DNA of 64,000 nt from an uncultured Methanomassiliicoccales archaeon (GTDB taxonomy: Archaea; Thermoplasmatota; Thermoplasmata; Methanomassiliicoccales; Methanomethylophilaceae). How positions within the stretch are numbered: the first letter of the stretch is position 1; every line of letters begins with the position of its first letter. Made by a program: the position numbers and the translations under genes. Below, piece by piece: positions 7,283 through 18,224 of this stretch. The stretch spans positions 97,020 through 161,019 of the forward strand of contig CASEZY010000002.1 of NCBI GenBank assembly GCA_949292635.1, written 5' to 3'. The notes beneath the pieces were generated by a model. It did not search any database. It saw only the letters and a list, made by a program, of their open reading frames with translations, and was not told the origin of the DNA.

Positions 7283-8804
7283 TCTTCGTCGGCTCGCCCG
7301 GACATTGATCGACGGGGTCATGTCCGGGAGCATCCGGGACAGGGATGCGCTGCAGGCGGAGAAGATGCGTCTGTGCCGCCGCTATCGTCTGGATGAGGTC
7401 CCTAGGAATTCCGAAATCTTGGCTGAGGCCACGGAGGATGAGCGGGAGAAGGTGCTGCCGCTGCTGGTGAAGAAGCCCATGCGCACCGCCAGCGGTGTGG
7501 CGGTGGTGGCGGTGATGACATCTCCCCATCCGTGTCCCCACGGCAAGTGCAGGTACTGTCCCGGAGGGACGGACTCGCCGCAGTCATATACGGGAAAGGA
7601 GCCGGCGGCCCGCAGGGCGGCCAGGAACTCCTTCGATCCGTACCAGCAGGTCACCGACCGCATCCGCCAGTTGACGGATATCGGCCACGGCACCGACAAG
7701 ATCGATCTGATAATCATGGGCGGCACCTTCACCTCCCGCGACCCGGAGTATCAGGAGTGGTTCGTCCGCAGGTGCTACGACGCCATGAACGGAAGGGACG
7801 CTCCGGATATCGAGACGGCGCAGGAGTGGAACCGCACCGCCGACCACAGGTGCGTCGGCCTGACCGTGGAGACCCGACCCGATGTCTTCGATATGAGCCA
7901 GATAGACGCGGCCATGGCCCTGGGCGCCACCAGGGTGGAGCTGGGGGTGCAGATCCTGGACGACGACATCCTCGCCGGCGTGAACCGCGGCCACGGCGTG
8001 GAGGAGGTGCGCAGATGCACCAGGGAGTGCAGGGAGAGGGGACTCAAGGTCTGCTACCACATCATGCCCGGTCTTCCCGGATCCTCCCCGGAGAGGGATC
8101 TGGAGAGCTTCCGCACCATGTTCTCGGACCCGGACTTCCGTCCGGATATGCTGAAGTTCTACACCACCCTGGTGATCGAGGGCACCGAACTGTATGACAT
8201 GTGGGTGTCTGGCTCATACGTCCCGTATGACACGGACACCGCCGTCGCACTGCTGGCGGACATGAAGGCGGAGGTCCCCGGGTACGTGAGGATACAGAGG
8301 GTGCAGAGGGACATCCCCGCACCCCAGATCGCCGCCGGCATCACCAAGAGCAACCTCAGACAGCTGGTGGCGGCGGAGCTGGAACGTACCGGAAGGAGAT
8401 GCGGCTGCATCCGCTGCAGGGAGGTGGGCCATACCGGCGCCCCCTTGGACGGCGAGCCTGTGTACGACGACATGATGTACGAGGCCTCCGGCGCTTCGGA
8501 ACACTTCATATCATGCTCAGCCGGGGATTCTTTGATAGGCTATGTGAGGCTGAGAGCGTCATCACCGGTGGCCTACGTCCGCGAGCTGAAGGTGTTCGGC
8601 AGGATGGCGGCCATCGGCGAGGACGGGGACTGGCAGCACAGGGGCTTCGGCAGGGAGCTCATGCGTCTGGCGGAGAACGCCGCCATGGATGCGGGAGCCA
8701 CCGAGATACGGGTGACCAGCGGGGTGGGCGTCCGCGATTACTACGCTTCGCTGGGCTACGAACTCAGGCGGCCGTACATGGCCAAGGACCTCACTCCAAG
8801 GTGA
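7275..8804 (+). CDS. elp3: tRNA uridine(34) acetyltransferase Elp3
   Basis: A 509-residue radical SAM/GNAT enzyme that acetylates the wobble-uridine precursor in tRNA (cm5U-type modification); in archaea Elp3 acts alone. Radical SAM cysteines are C87, C92 and C95 in CPHGKCRYCPGG. The C-terminal domain (from about residue 395) is a GNAT fold with acetyl-CoA loop QHRGFGRELM and the motif DYYASLGYEL. Length and start agree with archaeal Elp3. It is the last gene of a three-gene coupled operon and overlaps the convergent PRC-barrel gene by 14 bp. Confidence 0.95.
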   Translation: MDDLRRLARTLIDGVMSGSIRDRDALQAEKMRLCRRYRLDEVPRNSEILAEATEDEREKVLPLLVKKPMRTASGVAVVAVMTSPHPCPHGKCRYCPGGTDSPQSYTGKEPAARRAARNSFDPYQQVTDRIRQLTDIGHGTDKIDLIIMGGTFTSRDPEYQEWFVRRCYDAMNGRDAPDIETAQEWNRTADHRCVGLTVETRPDVFDMSQIDAAMALGATRVELGVQILDDDILAGVNRGHGVEEVRRCTRECRERGLKVCYHIMPGLPGSSPERDLESFRTMFSDPDFRPDMLKFYTTLVIEGTELYDMWVSGSYVPYDTDTAVALLADMKAEVPGYVRIQRVQRDIPAPQIAAGITKSNLRQLVAAELERTGRRCGCIRCREVGHTGAPLDGEPVYDDMMYEASGASEHFISCSAGDSLIGYVRLRASSPVAYVRELKVFGRMAAIGEDGDWQHRGFGRELMRLAENAAMDAGATEIRVTSGVGVRDYYASLGYELRRPYMAKDLTPR

Positions 8805-9030
8805 TCCCGGCGTCGTCGATGGATATCCTGGTGGTGGAGTACACCAGTCTTCCCTTGCCGTCGATCCTCTGACCCGGGTTCGCCTGTGCGTCCGAGGAGC
8901 GGACCAGGATGTAGCGGATCTCACCGGTGGCGGTGTCTATCACGATATCGTCCAGGATGCCGATGACCTTGCCCGTGGGGGTCATCACCCTCTTGCCTGC
9001 GAGTTCCTTGGTCAGCATCATTTGGGTCAT
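8791..9030 (-). CDS. PRC-barrel domain protein (79 residues)
   Basis: One complete PRC-barrel: LTKELAGKRVMTPTGKVIGI, LDDIVIDTATGEIRYILVR, RLVYSTTRISIDDAGITLE. It is a paralogue in architecture of the protein at 4426-4698. It lies 4 bp downstream of cdc48 on the same strand, so it is probably cotranscribed with that ATPase, and converges on elp3 with a 14-bp overlap. A CdpB-like division role is possible by analogy with haloarchaea; the sequence does not prove it. Confidence 0.82.
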   Translation of the reverse strand: MTQMMLTKELAGKRVMTPTGKVIGILDDIVIDTATGEIRYILVRSSDAQANPGQRIDGKGRLVYSTTRISIDDAGITLE

Positions 9031-9034
9031 ATGA

Positions 9035-11230
9035 TCACCCGTACAGCGGGGAGTCGAAGTTGGTGCCCCTGCGGGTCATCTCCTTCTCCGCTTCCTGATA
9101 GGCTTTCATATCCTCGTCGCTGACCGAGGGCTTCACGGTCTTCAACGCCCCCTCGAAGTGTCTCATGCTGATGAAGGAGGCGCGCTTGTCCTCCCGGTAC
9201 GCGCACATGCCGGCCTCTCTGCATAGTTCCGCCAGATCCGCGCCCACGTACCCATCGGTGCGCTGTGCCAGATCGTCCAGGGATACGCCCAGCATGGGCA
9301 TCTTGGAGGTGTGCACCTCCAGCACCCTCCTGCGCGCATCGTAATCCGGCAGGCCGATGAGGATCTTCTTGTCGAACCTTCCCGGCCTTAGCAGGGCCGG
9401 GTCGATCATGTCGGGGCGGTTGGTGGCCCCCATGACTATCACGTTGTCCAGCTTCTCCATGCCGTCCATGGATGTGAGTAGCTGATTGACGACGCGCTCC
9501 CAGACCCCGGAGCCGTCCTGTCCCCTCTTTGGGGCGACGGCATCGATCTCGTCGAAGAAGAGTATGCAGGGTGACATCTGTCTGGCTCTTTTGAATATCT
9601 GTCTGATGGCCTTCTCGGATTCCCCCAGCCACTTGCTGACGATCTCCGGGCCGTTGATGCAGATGAAGTTGGCTCCCGATTCGTTGGCCATGGCCTTGGC
9701 CAGCATGGTCTTGCCGGTGCCCGGCGGACCGTAGAGGAGGACGCCCTTGGGCATGGGGATCCCCAGCTTCTCGAACTCCTTGCCGCCCTCCCCGGGCATG
9801 AACGCCTCCTTCAGTTCACGCTTCACGTCCTCCAGGCCGCCGATGTCCGACCACCTGACGTTGGGTATGTCCACCAGGACCTCCCTCATTCCGCTGGGCT
9901 CCACCTCTGAGAACGCCTCCCGGAAGTCGGCCATGGTGACCTTCACATCCTCCAACACCGTCTCCGGCGCGGGGCCGTCCCGGTCCACCAGGTGCATGTG
10001 CTTGTTGAGGCACTTCATGGCGGCCTCTCTCGCCAGCGCCGCCAGGTCGGCGCCCACGAACCCCTGGGTCATCCCCGCTATGGCGTCGATGTCAACGTCC
10101 TCCGCCAGGGGCATCCCCCTGAGGTGGACGCCCAGGATCTCCGCCCTGCCCTTCAGTCCGGGCACGCCGATCTCGATCTCCCTGTCGAACCTCCCGGGCC
10201 TCCTCAGGGCGGGGTCCACCGCTTCCTCGCGGTTGGTGGCGCCGATGACTATCACATCACCCCTGCCGGACATGCCGTCCATGAGGGTGAGCAGCTGTGC
10301 CACGATCCTCCTCTCCACCTCTCCCGAGACCTGGTCCCTGTTGGGCGCGATGGAGTCGATCTCGTCTATGAACACGATGCTGGGAGCGTTCTTCGACGCC
10401 TGTTCGAAGATCTCCCTCAATGCCCCCTCGGATTCGCCGTAGTACTTGCTGACGATCTCCGGACCCTGTATCGAATAGAACGCGGCGCCGGATTCCTTGG
10501 CCACCGCCTTGGCGATCAGCGTCTTCCCGGTGCCCGGGGGACCGTAAAGAAGGACGCCCTTGGGCGCGCTGATGCCCAGTCTGACGAACAGCTCCGGGTG
10601 CTTCAGCGGCACCTCGATCATGTCCCGGATCCTGCGGAGCTCGTCGTCCAGGCCGCCCACGTCGTCATAGGTGATGGAGCTGTCTATGGTCTTCCTCTTG
10701 GAGCGGGGCTTCCTGTCCAGCACCTTCACCTCGGTGTTGGTGCCCAGCACCACCAGCCCCCTGGGTTCCGTCTCGACGACGGTGAAGGGCGCCAGGTTGC
10801 CCATGAGGTACACATTCGGCACGAAGACGTCGTTGCCGGTCATCACCGGACGGCCGAAGAGCCCCTCCCGGACCCTGTCGTTGATGTTGCTGTCGAAGCG
10901 CACCGTCTTCCCGGACGGTATGTTCGGGGCGAATGTTACGGAATCGGCGTAGACGACGTCGTGCTTGACGATGCGGACGGTGTCGCCCACCGAGACGCCG
11001 GCGTTGGAACGGGTGGTACCGTCTATGCAGATGATGCCGGTGCCGGTGTCCTGGGGACAGTCCTTGAAGACCTTGGCGGCGACGGAGGACTTCCCCACGA
11101 TCTCGATGATGTCGCCTACGCTGAGGCCCAGCCTCTCCCTAGAGGCGGGGTCCAGACGGGCCCTTCCCAGGCCGGCGTCCGTCTTGAAAAACGCCATGGC
11201 GACCTTCAGCTCGCCCACCGCTCCTTCCAT
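9035..11230 (-). CDS. cdc48: Cdc48/VAT-type AAA ATPase
   Basis: A 731-residue protein unfoldase. Layout: double-psi barrel N-domain (about 8-95), Cdc48 domain 2 (about 100-180), D1 with Walker A GPPGTGKT at 230-237 and Walker [11 protein letters not shown]2 with a second GPPGTGKT and Walker [10 protein letters not shown]. It would form a hexamer that unfolds proteins for proteolysis. The protein ends in PLYG, so the last three residues Leu-Tyr-Gly fit the HbYX pattern by which ATPases dock onto the 20S proteasome. A TATA box at 11250-11259 lies 25 bp before the ATG. Confidence 0.96.
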   Translation of the reverse strand: MEGAVGELKVAMAFFKTDAGLGRARLDPASRERLGLSVGDIIEIVGKSSVAAKVFKDCPQDTGTGIICIDGTTRSNAGVSVGDTVRIVKHDVVYADSVTFAPNIPSGKTVRFDSNINDRVREGLFGRPVMTGNDVFVPNVYLMGNLAPFTVVETEPRGLVVLGTNTEVKVLDRKPRSKRKTIDSSITYDDVGGLDDELRRIRDMIEVPLKHPELFVRLGISAPKGVLLYGPPGTGKTLIAKAVAKESGAAFYSIQGPEIVSKYYGESEGALREIFEQASKNAPSIVFIDEIDSIAPNRDQVSGEVERRIVAQLLTLMDGMSGRGDVIVIGATNREEAVDPALRRPGRFDREIEIGVPGLKGRAEILGVHLRGMPLAEDVDIDAIAGMTQGFVGADLAALAREAAMKCLNKHMHLVDRDGPAPETVLEDVKVTMADFREAFSEVEPSGMREVLVDIPNVRWSDIGGLEDVKRELKEAFMPGEGGKEFEKLGIPMPKGVLLYGPPGTGKTMLAKAMANESGANFICINGPEIVSKWLGESEKAIRQIFKRARQMSPCILFFDEIDAVAPKRGQDGSGVWERVVNQLLTSMDGMEKLDNVIVMGATNRPDMIDPALLRPGRFDKKILIGLPDYDARRRVLEVHTSKMPMLGVSLDDLAQRTDGYVGADLAELCREAGMCAYREDKRASFISMRHFEGALKTVKPSVSDEDMKAYQEAEKEMTRRGTNFDSPLYG

Positions 11231-11249
11231 CGTGCGGTGATTGGCGTGG

Positions 11250-11259
11250 CTTTATATTT
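11250..11259 (-). promoter_or_regulatory. TATA box of cdc48
   Basis: The reverse strand reads AAATATAAAG, centred 25 bp before ATG 11230, implying a leaderless transcript. Confidence 0.6.
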
Positions 11260-11319
11260 CCTATTCGGACCCCGTTTCCTATAAGGGACACACGCGCGCA
11301 TACGTCCTTTATAGATATG

Positions 11320-11329
11320 TTATAAATAG
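11320..11329 (+). promoter_or_regulatory. TATA box of tRNA-Lys
   Basis: gttataaata, about 45 bp before the tRNA 5' end, preceded by another AT-rich block (ctttatagatat). The transcript may continue into rpoH, for which no separate TATA box is evident in 11444-11560. Confidence 0.6.
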
Positions 11330-11369
11330 GAGAACGATATCCCGCAGTCTTGCAAGCTAAAGCTATCAA

Positions 11370-11443
11370 GGGCCTGTAGCTCAGCTAGGTAGAGCATCCG
11401 ACTTTTAATCGGGTGGTCAGGGGTTCGAATCCCCTCAGGCCCG
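11370..11443 (+). tRNA. tRNA-Lys (TTT)
   Basis: Cloverleaf with acceptor GGGCCTG/CAGGCCC, anticodon arm CCGACTTTTAATCGG (anticodon TTT), T-arm GGGGTTCGAATCCCC, discriminator G, no encoded CCA. It sits immediately upstream of the RNA polymerase operon. Confidence 0.95.
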
Positions 11444-11560
11444 CATGGTAGTCTTCATGAGCGATCAGACACGGATCAAGTATGAGGAATATCGAATGAG
11501 TTTCATGAGTTCTTCTCAGGAAATGGGTTTCCCGCTGACCGGCAGCGGGGCAGTTTGTAG

Positions 11561-11839
11561 GTGAAATACTTGGCAGCAGACAATGTTTCGTTCAACGTCC
11601 TCACCCACGACCTGGTGCCCGAACACCACCTCATGACCGAGGCGGAGACTTCTGCCATGCTGGCCCAGAAGGGCATAAGCAAGGAGCAGCTCCCCAAGAT
11701 CAGGAAGTCGGATGCGGCCATCAAGGTCCTGGAGAACATCGAAGGCAGGCCTATCGATGAGGGCAGCGTTGTAAAGGTCGTGAGAAAGAGCCTCACCGCG
11801 GAGGAGTTCGTGGCGTACAGGCTCGTCACGAAGGGGTGA
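11561..11839 (+). CDS. rpoH: RNA polymerase subunit H (Rpo5)
   Basis: A 92-residue homologue of the C-terminal half of eukaryotic Rpb5, with the family opening [18 protein letters not shown] and the ending [19 protein letters not shown] start 11561 follows a GTAGG ribosome-binding site. It heads the operon rpoH-rpoB-rpoA1-rpoA2-rpl30e-nusA, with 4 bp to rpoB. Confidence 0.96.
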   Translation: MKYLAADNVSFNVLTHDLVPEHHLMTEAETSAMLAQKGISKEQLPKIRKSDAAIKVLENIEGRPIDEGSVVKVVRKSLTAEEFVAYRLVTKG

Positions 11840-11843
11840 TAGT

Positions 11844-14800
11844 GTGAGGGACCTTGTAGATCTGTACTTCAAAGACCGTAGCATAGTCGACCACCACATC
11901 TCGTCCTTCGACGACTTCCTTTGCCACGAGGACAACCCCAACAGCCGCATGCAGAGGATCGTGGACGACATCAGGGTGCCCACCGACGATGCCGAGCGCG
12001 GCATCATTAAGCTGGACCCCGAGCGCACCGGCGGCAGGGACATCAAGATACGCATCGGAAGGAGGCGCAACCCGGACGGCACCGTGGATCCCAACGCCAA
12101 ATCCACCATCCGCGTGGGGACCCCCCGTGTCATGGAGGCCAACGGATACTCCCACGACATCACGCCCATGGAGGCCAGGCTCAGGAACCTCAACTACCTG
12201 GCGCCCATCTCCGTGGACTTCACCATCATCGAGGACGATGTGGAGGGCGCCACCGAGACCGTCCACGTGGGCGACCTGCCCATGATGGTCAAGTCCAGGG
12301 GCTGCAACCTGAACAAGAAGAACATCGAACTGGTCAAGGACAGGCCCCTGTCCGACACCGAGTACGAGAACGAGCTCATCTCCGACAAGGAGGACCCCAG
12401 GGACCCCGGAGGATACTTCATCATCGGCGGTACCGAGAGGGTCCTGATCACCCTGGAGGACCTGGCCCCCAACAGGATCATGGTGGAGTACAGCGAGAAG
12501 TACGGCTCCAGGGTCGAGGTGGCCAAGGTCTTCTCCCAGAGGGAGGGTTACAGAGCGCTGACCCTGGTGGAGAAGAAGAAGGACGGCACCATCATGGTCA
12601 CCGTCCCCGTCGCCTCCGGTTCGATCCCCCTGGTGGCCATGATGAAGGCCCTGGGAATGGAGTCCGATCAGGACATCTTCAACACCATCGTCTCCCACCC
12701 CGAGATGACCAACCTGGTCTACGCCAACATCGAGGGCAGCTACGACAAGAAGAACTACCCCCCGAACGGCTACCGCACCAAGGAGGACGCCATCGCCTAC
12801 CTGGAGAGGAACTTCGCCGCCGGTCAGGCGAAGGAGTACAGGACCAAGAAGGTGGAGTCCATCCTGGACCGCTCCCTGCTGCCCCACCTGGGCGACACCG
12901 AGGCCGACCGCCAGAAGAAGGCTATCTTCCTCGGAAGGATCGCACGCTCGGTCCTGGAGATGTCCCTCGGCCTCAGGCAGGAGGACGACAAGGACCACTA
13001 CGCCAACAAGAGGCTCAAGCTCTCCGGCGACCTGATGGAGGACCTCTTCAGGACCAGCTTCAGCAGCCTGATGAAGGACCTGAAGTACCAGCTGGAGAGG
13101 AACTGGAACAGGAAGAAGGACGCGCTGAGGATCTCCTCCTCCATCCGTCCTGACTTGCTCACCCACAAGCTGCTCCACGCACTGGCTACCGGCAATTGGG
13201 TCGGCGGACGCGCGGGAGTCTCCCAGTTGCTGGACAGGACCACCAACATGTCCGCCATGTCCCACCTGAGGAGGGTCACCTCGTCCCTGACCAGGAGCCA
13301 GCCCCATTTCGAGGCACGTGACCTGCACCCCACCCAGTGGGGAAGGCTGTGCCCCTCCGAGACCCCCGAGGGTCAGAACTGCGGTCTGGTGAAGAACGCC
13401 GCCCTGATCATCAACGTGTCAGAGGGCTACCCCGATTCCGAGGTGGCCTGGATGATCAACGAGTTCAACTTGGACAAGGTCAACAAGGACGATGCCAGGG
13501 TCTACATTAACGGAGACCTGATCGGTACCCACCCCAAGCCCGCCGCCCTGGTCTCGGAGATCCGTGAGCGCAGGAGGTGCGGCCTCCTGTCCGACGAGAT
13601 CAACGTGCGCTACGACGAGCAGATGGAGGAGGTCATCATCAACTGCGACGAGGGACGCCTGAGGCGCCCCCTGCTGATCCTCAAGGACGGCAAGACCATG
13701 CTCACCCGCAAGCACGTGGAGGGCATCCGCGAGGACCGCATCAAGTGGGACGATCTCTTCAGGGAGGGCGTCATCGAGTGGGTGGACGCGGAAGAGGAGG
13801 AGGACACCTTCGTCGCCGTGGACGCCTACGACACCCCCCAGAGGTGCGAGCACTGCGGCAAGGCCCTCTCGCCCTTCGACGTGGACTGGATGAACCCCGG
13901 CAAGGACGAGGACGTGGAGCTGAAGTGCCTGCACTGCGGCGCCGTCATGACCGTCCCCACCAAGATCCGCAAGGACCACACCCACATGGAGGTGGACCCC
14001 ATGGTCATCATCGGTATCGCCTCCGGACTGGTCCCCTATCCCGAGCACAACTCCGCGCCCCGTGTCACCATGGGAGCGGGAATGGCCAAGCAGGCACTGG
14101 GAGTGCCCGCCGCCAACTACCGTATGAGGCCCGATACCCGCGGCCATCTGCTCCACTACCCGCAGAGGCCCATGGTACAGACCCAGACCATGCAGTACAT
14201 CGGCTACAACCACAAGCCCGCCGGTCAGAACTTCTGCATCGCCGTCCTCTCGTACCACGGGTACAACATCGAGGATGCCATCGTCATGAACAAGAGCTCC
14301 GTCCAGCGCGGCCTGGGCAGGTCCACCTTCATGAGGACCTACAGGGCCGAGGAGCGCCGCTACCCCGGCGGACAGGAGGACCACTTCGAGATCCCCTCCC
14401 CCGACATCGTGGGCGCAAGGGCCGATCTGGCATATGCGTCCCTGGGCGAGGACGGACTGATCTCCCCCGAGGCCGAGGTCAACGGCGCCGACGTGCTGAT
14501 CGGAAAGACCTCCCCGCCCAGGTTCCTGGAGGAGGAGACCGACTACCTGTCCCCCCAGAAGAGGAGGGAGACGTCCGTCACCGTCAGGCCCGGAGAGACC
14601 GGGTTCGTGGATTCCGTCATGGTCACCGAGTCCGAGAACGGCTCCAGGCTGGTCAGGGTCAAGGTCAGGGACCAGAGGATCCCCGAGCTGGGAGACAAGT
14701 TCTGTTCCAGGCACGGACAGAAGGGTGTCGTGGGACGCCTGGTGGACCAGACCGACATGCCCTTCACCGCCGACGGAGTGACCCCCGACATCGTGGTCAA

Positions 14801-15431
14801 CCCCCACGGTATCCCCAGCCGTATGACCATCGCCCACGTGCTGGAGATGATCGGCGGTAAGGTCGGAGCAATGGAGGGTCGCACCATCGACGGCACTGCC
14901 TTCTCCGGAGAGAGGGAGCAGTCCATCCGCGACGGCCTGATCCGCAACGGATTCAAGGACACCGGCAAGGAGGTCATGTACGACGGCACCACCGGCCGCA
15001 TGATCTCCATGGACGTCTACACCGGAGTGATCTTCTACGAGAAGCTGCACCACATGGTCAGCGGCAAGATGCACTTCAGGTCCAGGGGTCCCGTGCAGAT
15101 CCTCACCCGCCAGCCCACCGAGGGACGCTCCAGACAGGGAGGTCTCAGGTTCGGTGAGATGGAGAGGGACTGCCTCATCGGTCACGGCGCTGCCATGGTC
15201 ATCAAGGACCGTCTGCTGGACGAGTCCGACGGAACCCAGCAGTACATCTGCGGCAACCCCAACTGCGGTCACATCGCCATCCACGACCGCCGCGGCGCCC
15301 TGTACTGCCCCGTTTGCAAGAACAACACCAACATCTACCTCGTGCAGACCTCGTACGCGTTCAAGCTGCTGATGGACGAGCTCCTGTCGCTGGGTGTCGC
15401 CATGAGGCTTCAGCTGGAGGATTTGAAATGA
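11844..15431 (+). CDS. rpoB: RNA polymerase subunit B, undivided (Rpo2)
   Basis: A 1195-residue beta-subunit equivalent in one piece; many methanogens split it into B'' and B', so the undivided gene favours the Thermoplasmata branch. Visible features: [20 protein letters not shown] (rifampicin-region core), a CEHCGKAL...CLHCGA zinc site, the [13 protein letters not shown] lobe, the C-terminal [14 protein letters not shown], and a terminal zinc site ([12 protein letters not shown]). GTG start 11844 is 4 bp after rpoH. Its TGA overlaps the rpoA1 ATG. Confidence 0.97.
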   Translation: MRDLVDLYFKDRSIVDHHISSFDDFLCHEDNPNSRMQRIVDDIRVPTDDAERGIIKLDPERTGGRDIKIRIGRRRNPDGTVDPNAKSTIRVGTPRVMEANGYSHDITPMEARLRNLNYLAPISVDFTIIEDDVEGATETVHVGDLPMMVKSRGCNLNKKNIELVKDRPLSDTEYENELISDKEDPRDPGGYFIIGGTERVLITLEDLAPNRIMVEYSEKYGSRVEVAKVFSQREGYRALTLVEKKKDGTIMVTVPVASGSIPLVAMMKALGMESDQDIFNTIVSHPEMTNLVYANIEGSYDKKNYPPNGYRTKEDAIAYLERNFAAGQAKEYRTKKVESILDRSLLPHLGDTEADRQKKAIFLGRIARSVLEMSLGLRQEDDKDHYANKRLKLSGDLMEDLFRTSFSSLMKDLKYQLERNWNRKKDALRISSSIRPDLLTHKLLHALATGNWVGGRAGVSQLLDRTTNMSAMSHLRRVTSSLTRSQPHFEARDLHPTQWGRLCPSETPEGQNCGLVKNAALIINVSEGYPDSEVAWMINEFNLDKVNKDDARVYINGDLIGTHPKPAALVSEIRERRRCGLLSDEINVRYDEQMEEVIINCDEGRLRRPLLILKDGKTMLTRKHVEGIREDRIKWDDLFREGVIEWVDAEEEEDTFVAVDAYDTPQRCEHCGKALSPFDVDWMNPGKDEDVELKCLHCGAVMTVPTKIRKDHTHMEVDPMVIIGIASGLVPYPEHNSAPRVTMGAGMAKQALGVPAANYRMRPDTRGHLLHYPQRPMVQTQTMQYIGYNHKPAGQNFCIAVLSYHGYNIEDAIVMNKSSVQRGLGRSTFMRTYRAEERRYPGGQEDHFEIPSPDIVGARADLAYASLGEDGLISPEAEVNGADVLIGKTSPPRFLEEETDYLSPQKRRETSVTVRPGETGFVDSVMVTESENGSRLVRVKVRDQRIPELGDKFCSRHGQKGVVGRLVDQTDMPFTADGVTPDIVVNPHGIPSRMTIAHVLEMIGGKVGAMEGRTIDGTAFSGEREQSIRDGLIRNGFKDTGKEVMYDGTTGRMISMDVYTGVIFYEKLHHMVSGKMHFRSRGPVQILTRQPTEGRSRQGGLRFGEMERDCLIGHGAAMVIKDRLLDESDGTQQYICGNPNCGHIAIHDRRGALYCPVCKNNTNIYLVQTSYAFKLLMDELLSLGVAMRLQLEDLK

Positions 15432-18223
15432 TGCGCGGAATCACCAAGAGGATCGGATCGATCAAGTTCTCCTGCGTCTCGCCCGACGAGATCAGGAGGA
15501 TGTCCGCAACCAAGATCATCACCGCGGACACCTACGACGATGAGGGTTTCCCCATCGACATGGGTCTGATGGACCCCCACATGGGAGTCATCGAGCCCGG
15601 GCTCCGCTGCAGGACCTGCGGCTGCAAGGTGGACGAGTGCCCCGGACACTTCGGGCACATCGACCTTGCCATGCCAGTCATCCACGTGGGCTTCATCAAG
15701 GACATCAAGTCCCTGCTGGAGTGCACCTGCAGCCAGTGCGGCAGGTTGATGCTCACCCCCGAGGAGGTGGAGGACCGCAGGAGGGAGATGGAGAAGATGG
15801 AGGAGCTGGGAGGCGACTCCGTCGACGCCAAGCTCTTCGCCAAGAGCACCGCCAAGGCCGGAGCGGGCCACGAGACCTGCCCCTACTGCGGTGCCGAGCA
15901 GGTGAAGATAAAGCTGGACAAGCCCACCACCTTCCGCGAGGTCAACGACAACCACAAGCTCACCGCCAAGGAGGTCCGCGAGAGGCTGGAGCGCATCCCC
16001 GACGAGGACCTGGTCACCCTGGGCATCGACCCCAAGACCTGCAGGCCCGAGTGGATGGTGCTCACCGCCCTGGCCGTTCCCCCCGTGACCGTGCGCCCCT
16101 CCATCACACTGGACTCCGGCGACAGGTCCGAGGACGACCTGACCCACAAGCTGGTGGACGTGCTGAGGATCAACCAGAGGCTGAGGGAGAACCGCGACGC
16201 CGGTGCGCCCCAGCTGATCGTGGAGGACCTGTGGGAGCTGCTCCAGTACCACGTCACCACCTACTTCGACAACCAGACGTCCGGCATCCCGCCCGCAAGG
16301 CACAGGTCCGGACGCCCGCTGAAGACACTGACCCAGAGGCTCAAGGGTAAGGAGGGTAGGTTCAGATCCAACCTGTCCGGTAAGCGTGTGAACTTCTCCG
16401 CCCGTACCGTCATCTCCCCCGACCCCCTGCTGTCCATCAACGACGTGGGTATCCCCATACCCGCGGCAAGGGAGCTCACCGTGCCCCTGCACGTCAACGA
16501 GCAAAACATCGAGAAAATCAGGGAACTGGTGGCCCGCGGGACCGAACCGCTGTCCGAGGACGGCAAGTACATCCCCGGAGTCAACTACGTGATCAGGGCC
16601 GACGGAAGGAGGATCAGGATCACCGAGAGGAACGCCGAGGAGGTGGCCGAGGGACTGGACATCGACTATGTGGTGGAGCGTCAGCTGATCAACGGCGACG
16701 TGGTCCTGTTCAACAGGCAGCCCTCGCTGCACAGGATGTCCATGATGGCCCACAGGATCAAGGTCATGGACGGCAAGACCTTCAGGTTCAACCTCTGCGA
16801 CTGTCCTCCCTACAACGCCGACTTCGACGGCGACGAGATGAACCTCCACGTCCTCCAGAGCGAGGAGGCCAGGGCGGAGGCCCGCATCATCATGCAGGTC
16901 CAGGAGAACATCCTCTCCCCCAGGTACGGAGGCCCAATCATCGGAGCCATCCACGACCACATCACCGGTGCGTACTTCCTGACCCACGAGAACCCCAGGT
17001 TCGACAGGGCCCAGGCCATGAACATCCTCAGCAAGCTGGAGGACATCGAGATCCCCGAGCCCCAGATCGACGAGGACGGCAAGGAGTACTGGACCGGCAG
17101 GCAGTTGTTCTCCGTGGTGCTCCCCAAGGACCTGAGGGTGTCCTTCAGGGCATCCATCTGCCAGGGTTGCGACAAGTGCGAGATGGAGAACTGCAAGTAC
17201 GACGCCTTCGTCAAGATCGCCAACGGCCAGCTGGAGTGCGGCACCGTGGACGTCAAGGGCATCGGCAACAGCAAGGGCAAGATCCTGGACAAGATCGCCA
17301 GGGACTACGGCTCCGACGCCGCATGCAAGTTCATCAACCAGGTGACCAGGCTGGCACTGGGTTCCATCATGAACCACGGGTTCAGCACCGGCATCGACGA
17401 CGAGGACATCCCCGACGAGGCCAAGCTCCAGATCACCAACTTCAACAACGAGTGCGTGAAGTACGTGGACGACCTGGTCCAGTCCTACAGGGACGGCACC
17501 CTGGAGCAGATGCCCGGACGCTCGCTGAAGGAGACCCTGGAGACCAGGATCATGAGCAAGCTGGGAGAGGCCCGTGAGGAAGCGGGCCGCGTCGCAGGTA
17601 AGAACATGGGTATGCAGAACCCCGCGGTCATCATGGCCAAGGCGGGTGCCAGAGGATCCATGCTGAACCTGTCCCAGATGGCCGGTTGCGTCGGACAGCA
17701 GTCCGTCCGTAACGAGAGGATCGCCAGGGGATACTGGAACAGGACCCTGCCCCACTTCGAGAAGGGGGACCTGGGCGCGTTCGCCAGAGGATTCGTCACC
17801 AACTCCTACAAGACGGGACTGTCCCCCACCGAGTTCTTCTTCCACGCCATGGGAGGAAGGGAGGGACTGGTCGATACCGCCGTCCGTACCTCCAGGTCCG
17901 GATACATGCAGAGGAGGCTGGTCTCCGCTCTGGAGGACCTGAAGCTGATGGACGACGGTTCCATCCGCAACACCGCGGACACCATCATCCAGTTCAAGTA
18001 CGGCGAGGACGGCATCGACCCCGCCAGGGCCGTCGGAGGCAAGGTCATCGATATGGACGACCTGTTCACCGAGGTCTTCGAGGAGAATGCCGCCCAGTTC
18101 CTGAAGCTGGACTCCGACTCCAGAGGAGGGGACTACGGATCCATGGAGAAGGACGAGATGGGCTACGAGGTCGAGGAGGAGATCCCCGAATTCGAGGCCG
18201 ATAACGATTACGACGGTGAGTGA
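15428..18223 (+). CDS. rpoA1: RNA polymerase subunit A' (Rpo1N)
   Basis: A 931-residue N-terminal part of the largest subunit. The catalytic magnesium loop [10 protein letters not shown] begins at about residue 463, with its three Asp intact. Zinc-binding clusters include [17 protein letters not shown] near the N-terminus and CTCSQCGRL. The start ATG-ATG at 15428 overlaps the rpoB stop; the longer in-frame extension upstream is shadow of rpoB. The bridge-helix region lies near the end ([20 protein letters not shown]). A'' continues directly downstream. Confidence 0.97.
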   Translation: MMRGITKRIGSIKFSCVSPDEIRRMSATKIITADTYDDEGFPIDMGLMDPHMGVIEPGLRCRTCGCKVDECPGHFGHIDLAMPVIHVGFIKDIKSLLECTCSQCGRLMLTPEEVEDRRREMEKMEELGGDSVDAKLFAKSTAKAGAGHETCPYCGAEQVKIKLDKPTTFREVNDNHKLTAKEVRERLERIPDEDLVTLGIDPKTCRPEWMVLTALAVPPVTVRPSITLDSGDRSEDDLTHKLVDVLRINQRLRENRDAGAPQLIVEDLWELLQYHVTTYFDNQTSGIPPARHRSGRPLKTLTQRLKGKEGRFRSNLSGKRVNFSARTVISPDPLLSINDVGIPIPAARELTVPLHVNEQNIEKIRELVARGTEPLSEDGKYIPGVNYVIRADGRRIRITERNAEEVAEGLDIDYVVERQLINGDVVLFNRQPSLHRMSMMAHRIKVMDGKTFRFNLCDCPPYNADFDGDEMNLHVLQSEEARAEARIIMQVQENILSPRYGGPIIGAIHDHITGAYFLTHENPRFDRAQAMNILSKLEDIEIPEPQIDEDGKEYWTGRQLFSVVLPKDLRVSFRASICQGCDKCEMENCKYDAFVKIANGQLECGTVDVKGIGNSKGKILDKIARDYGSDAACKFINQVTRLALGSIMNHGFSTGIDDEDIPDEAKLQITNFNNECVKYVDDLVQSYRDGTLEQMPGRSLKETLETRIMSKLGEAREEAGRVAGKNMGMQNPAVIMAKAGARGSMLNLSQMAGCVGQQSVRNERIARGYWNRTLPHFEKGDLGAFARGFVTNSYKTGLSPTEFFFHAMGGREGLVDTAVRTSRSGYMQRRLVSALEDLKLMDDGSIRNTADTIIQFKYGEDGIDPARAVGGKVIDMDDLFTEVFEENAAQFLKLDSDSRGGDYGSMEKDEMGYEVEEEIPEFEADNDYDGE

Positions 18224-18224
18224 G

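Noticed and set aside
9992..11284. A 430-residue reading frame opposite cdc48
   Set aside because: It is a mirror of the GC-rich codon pattern of cdc48; composition is biased to His, Val, Gly and Asp with no domain.
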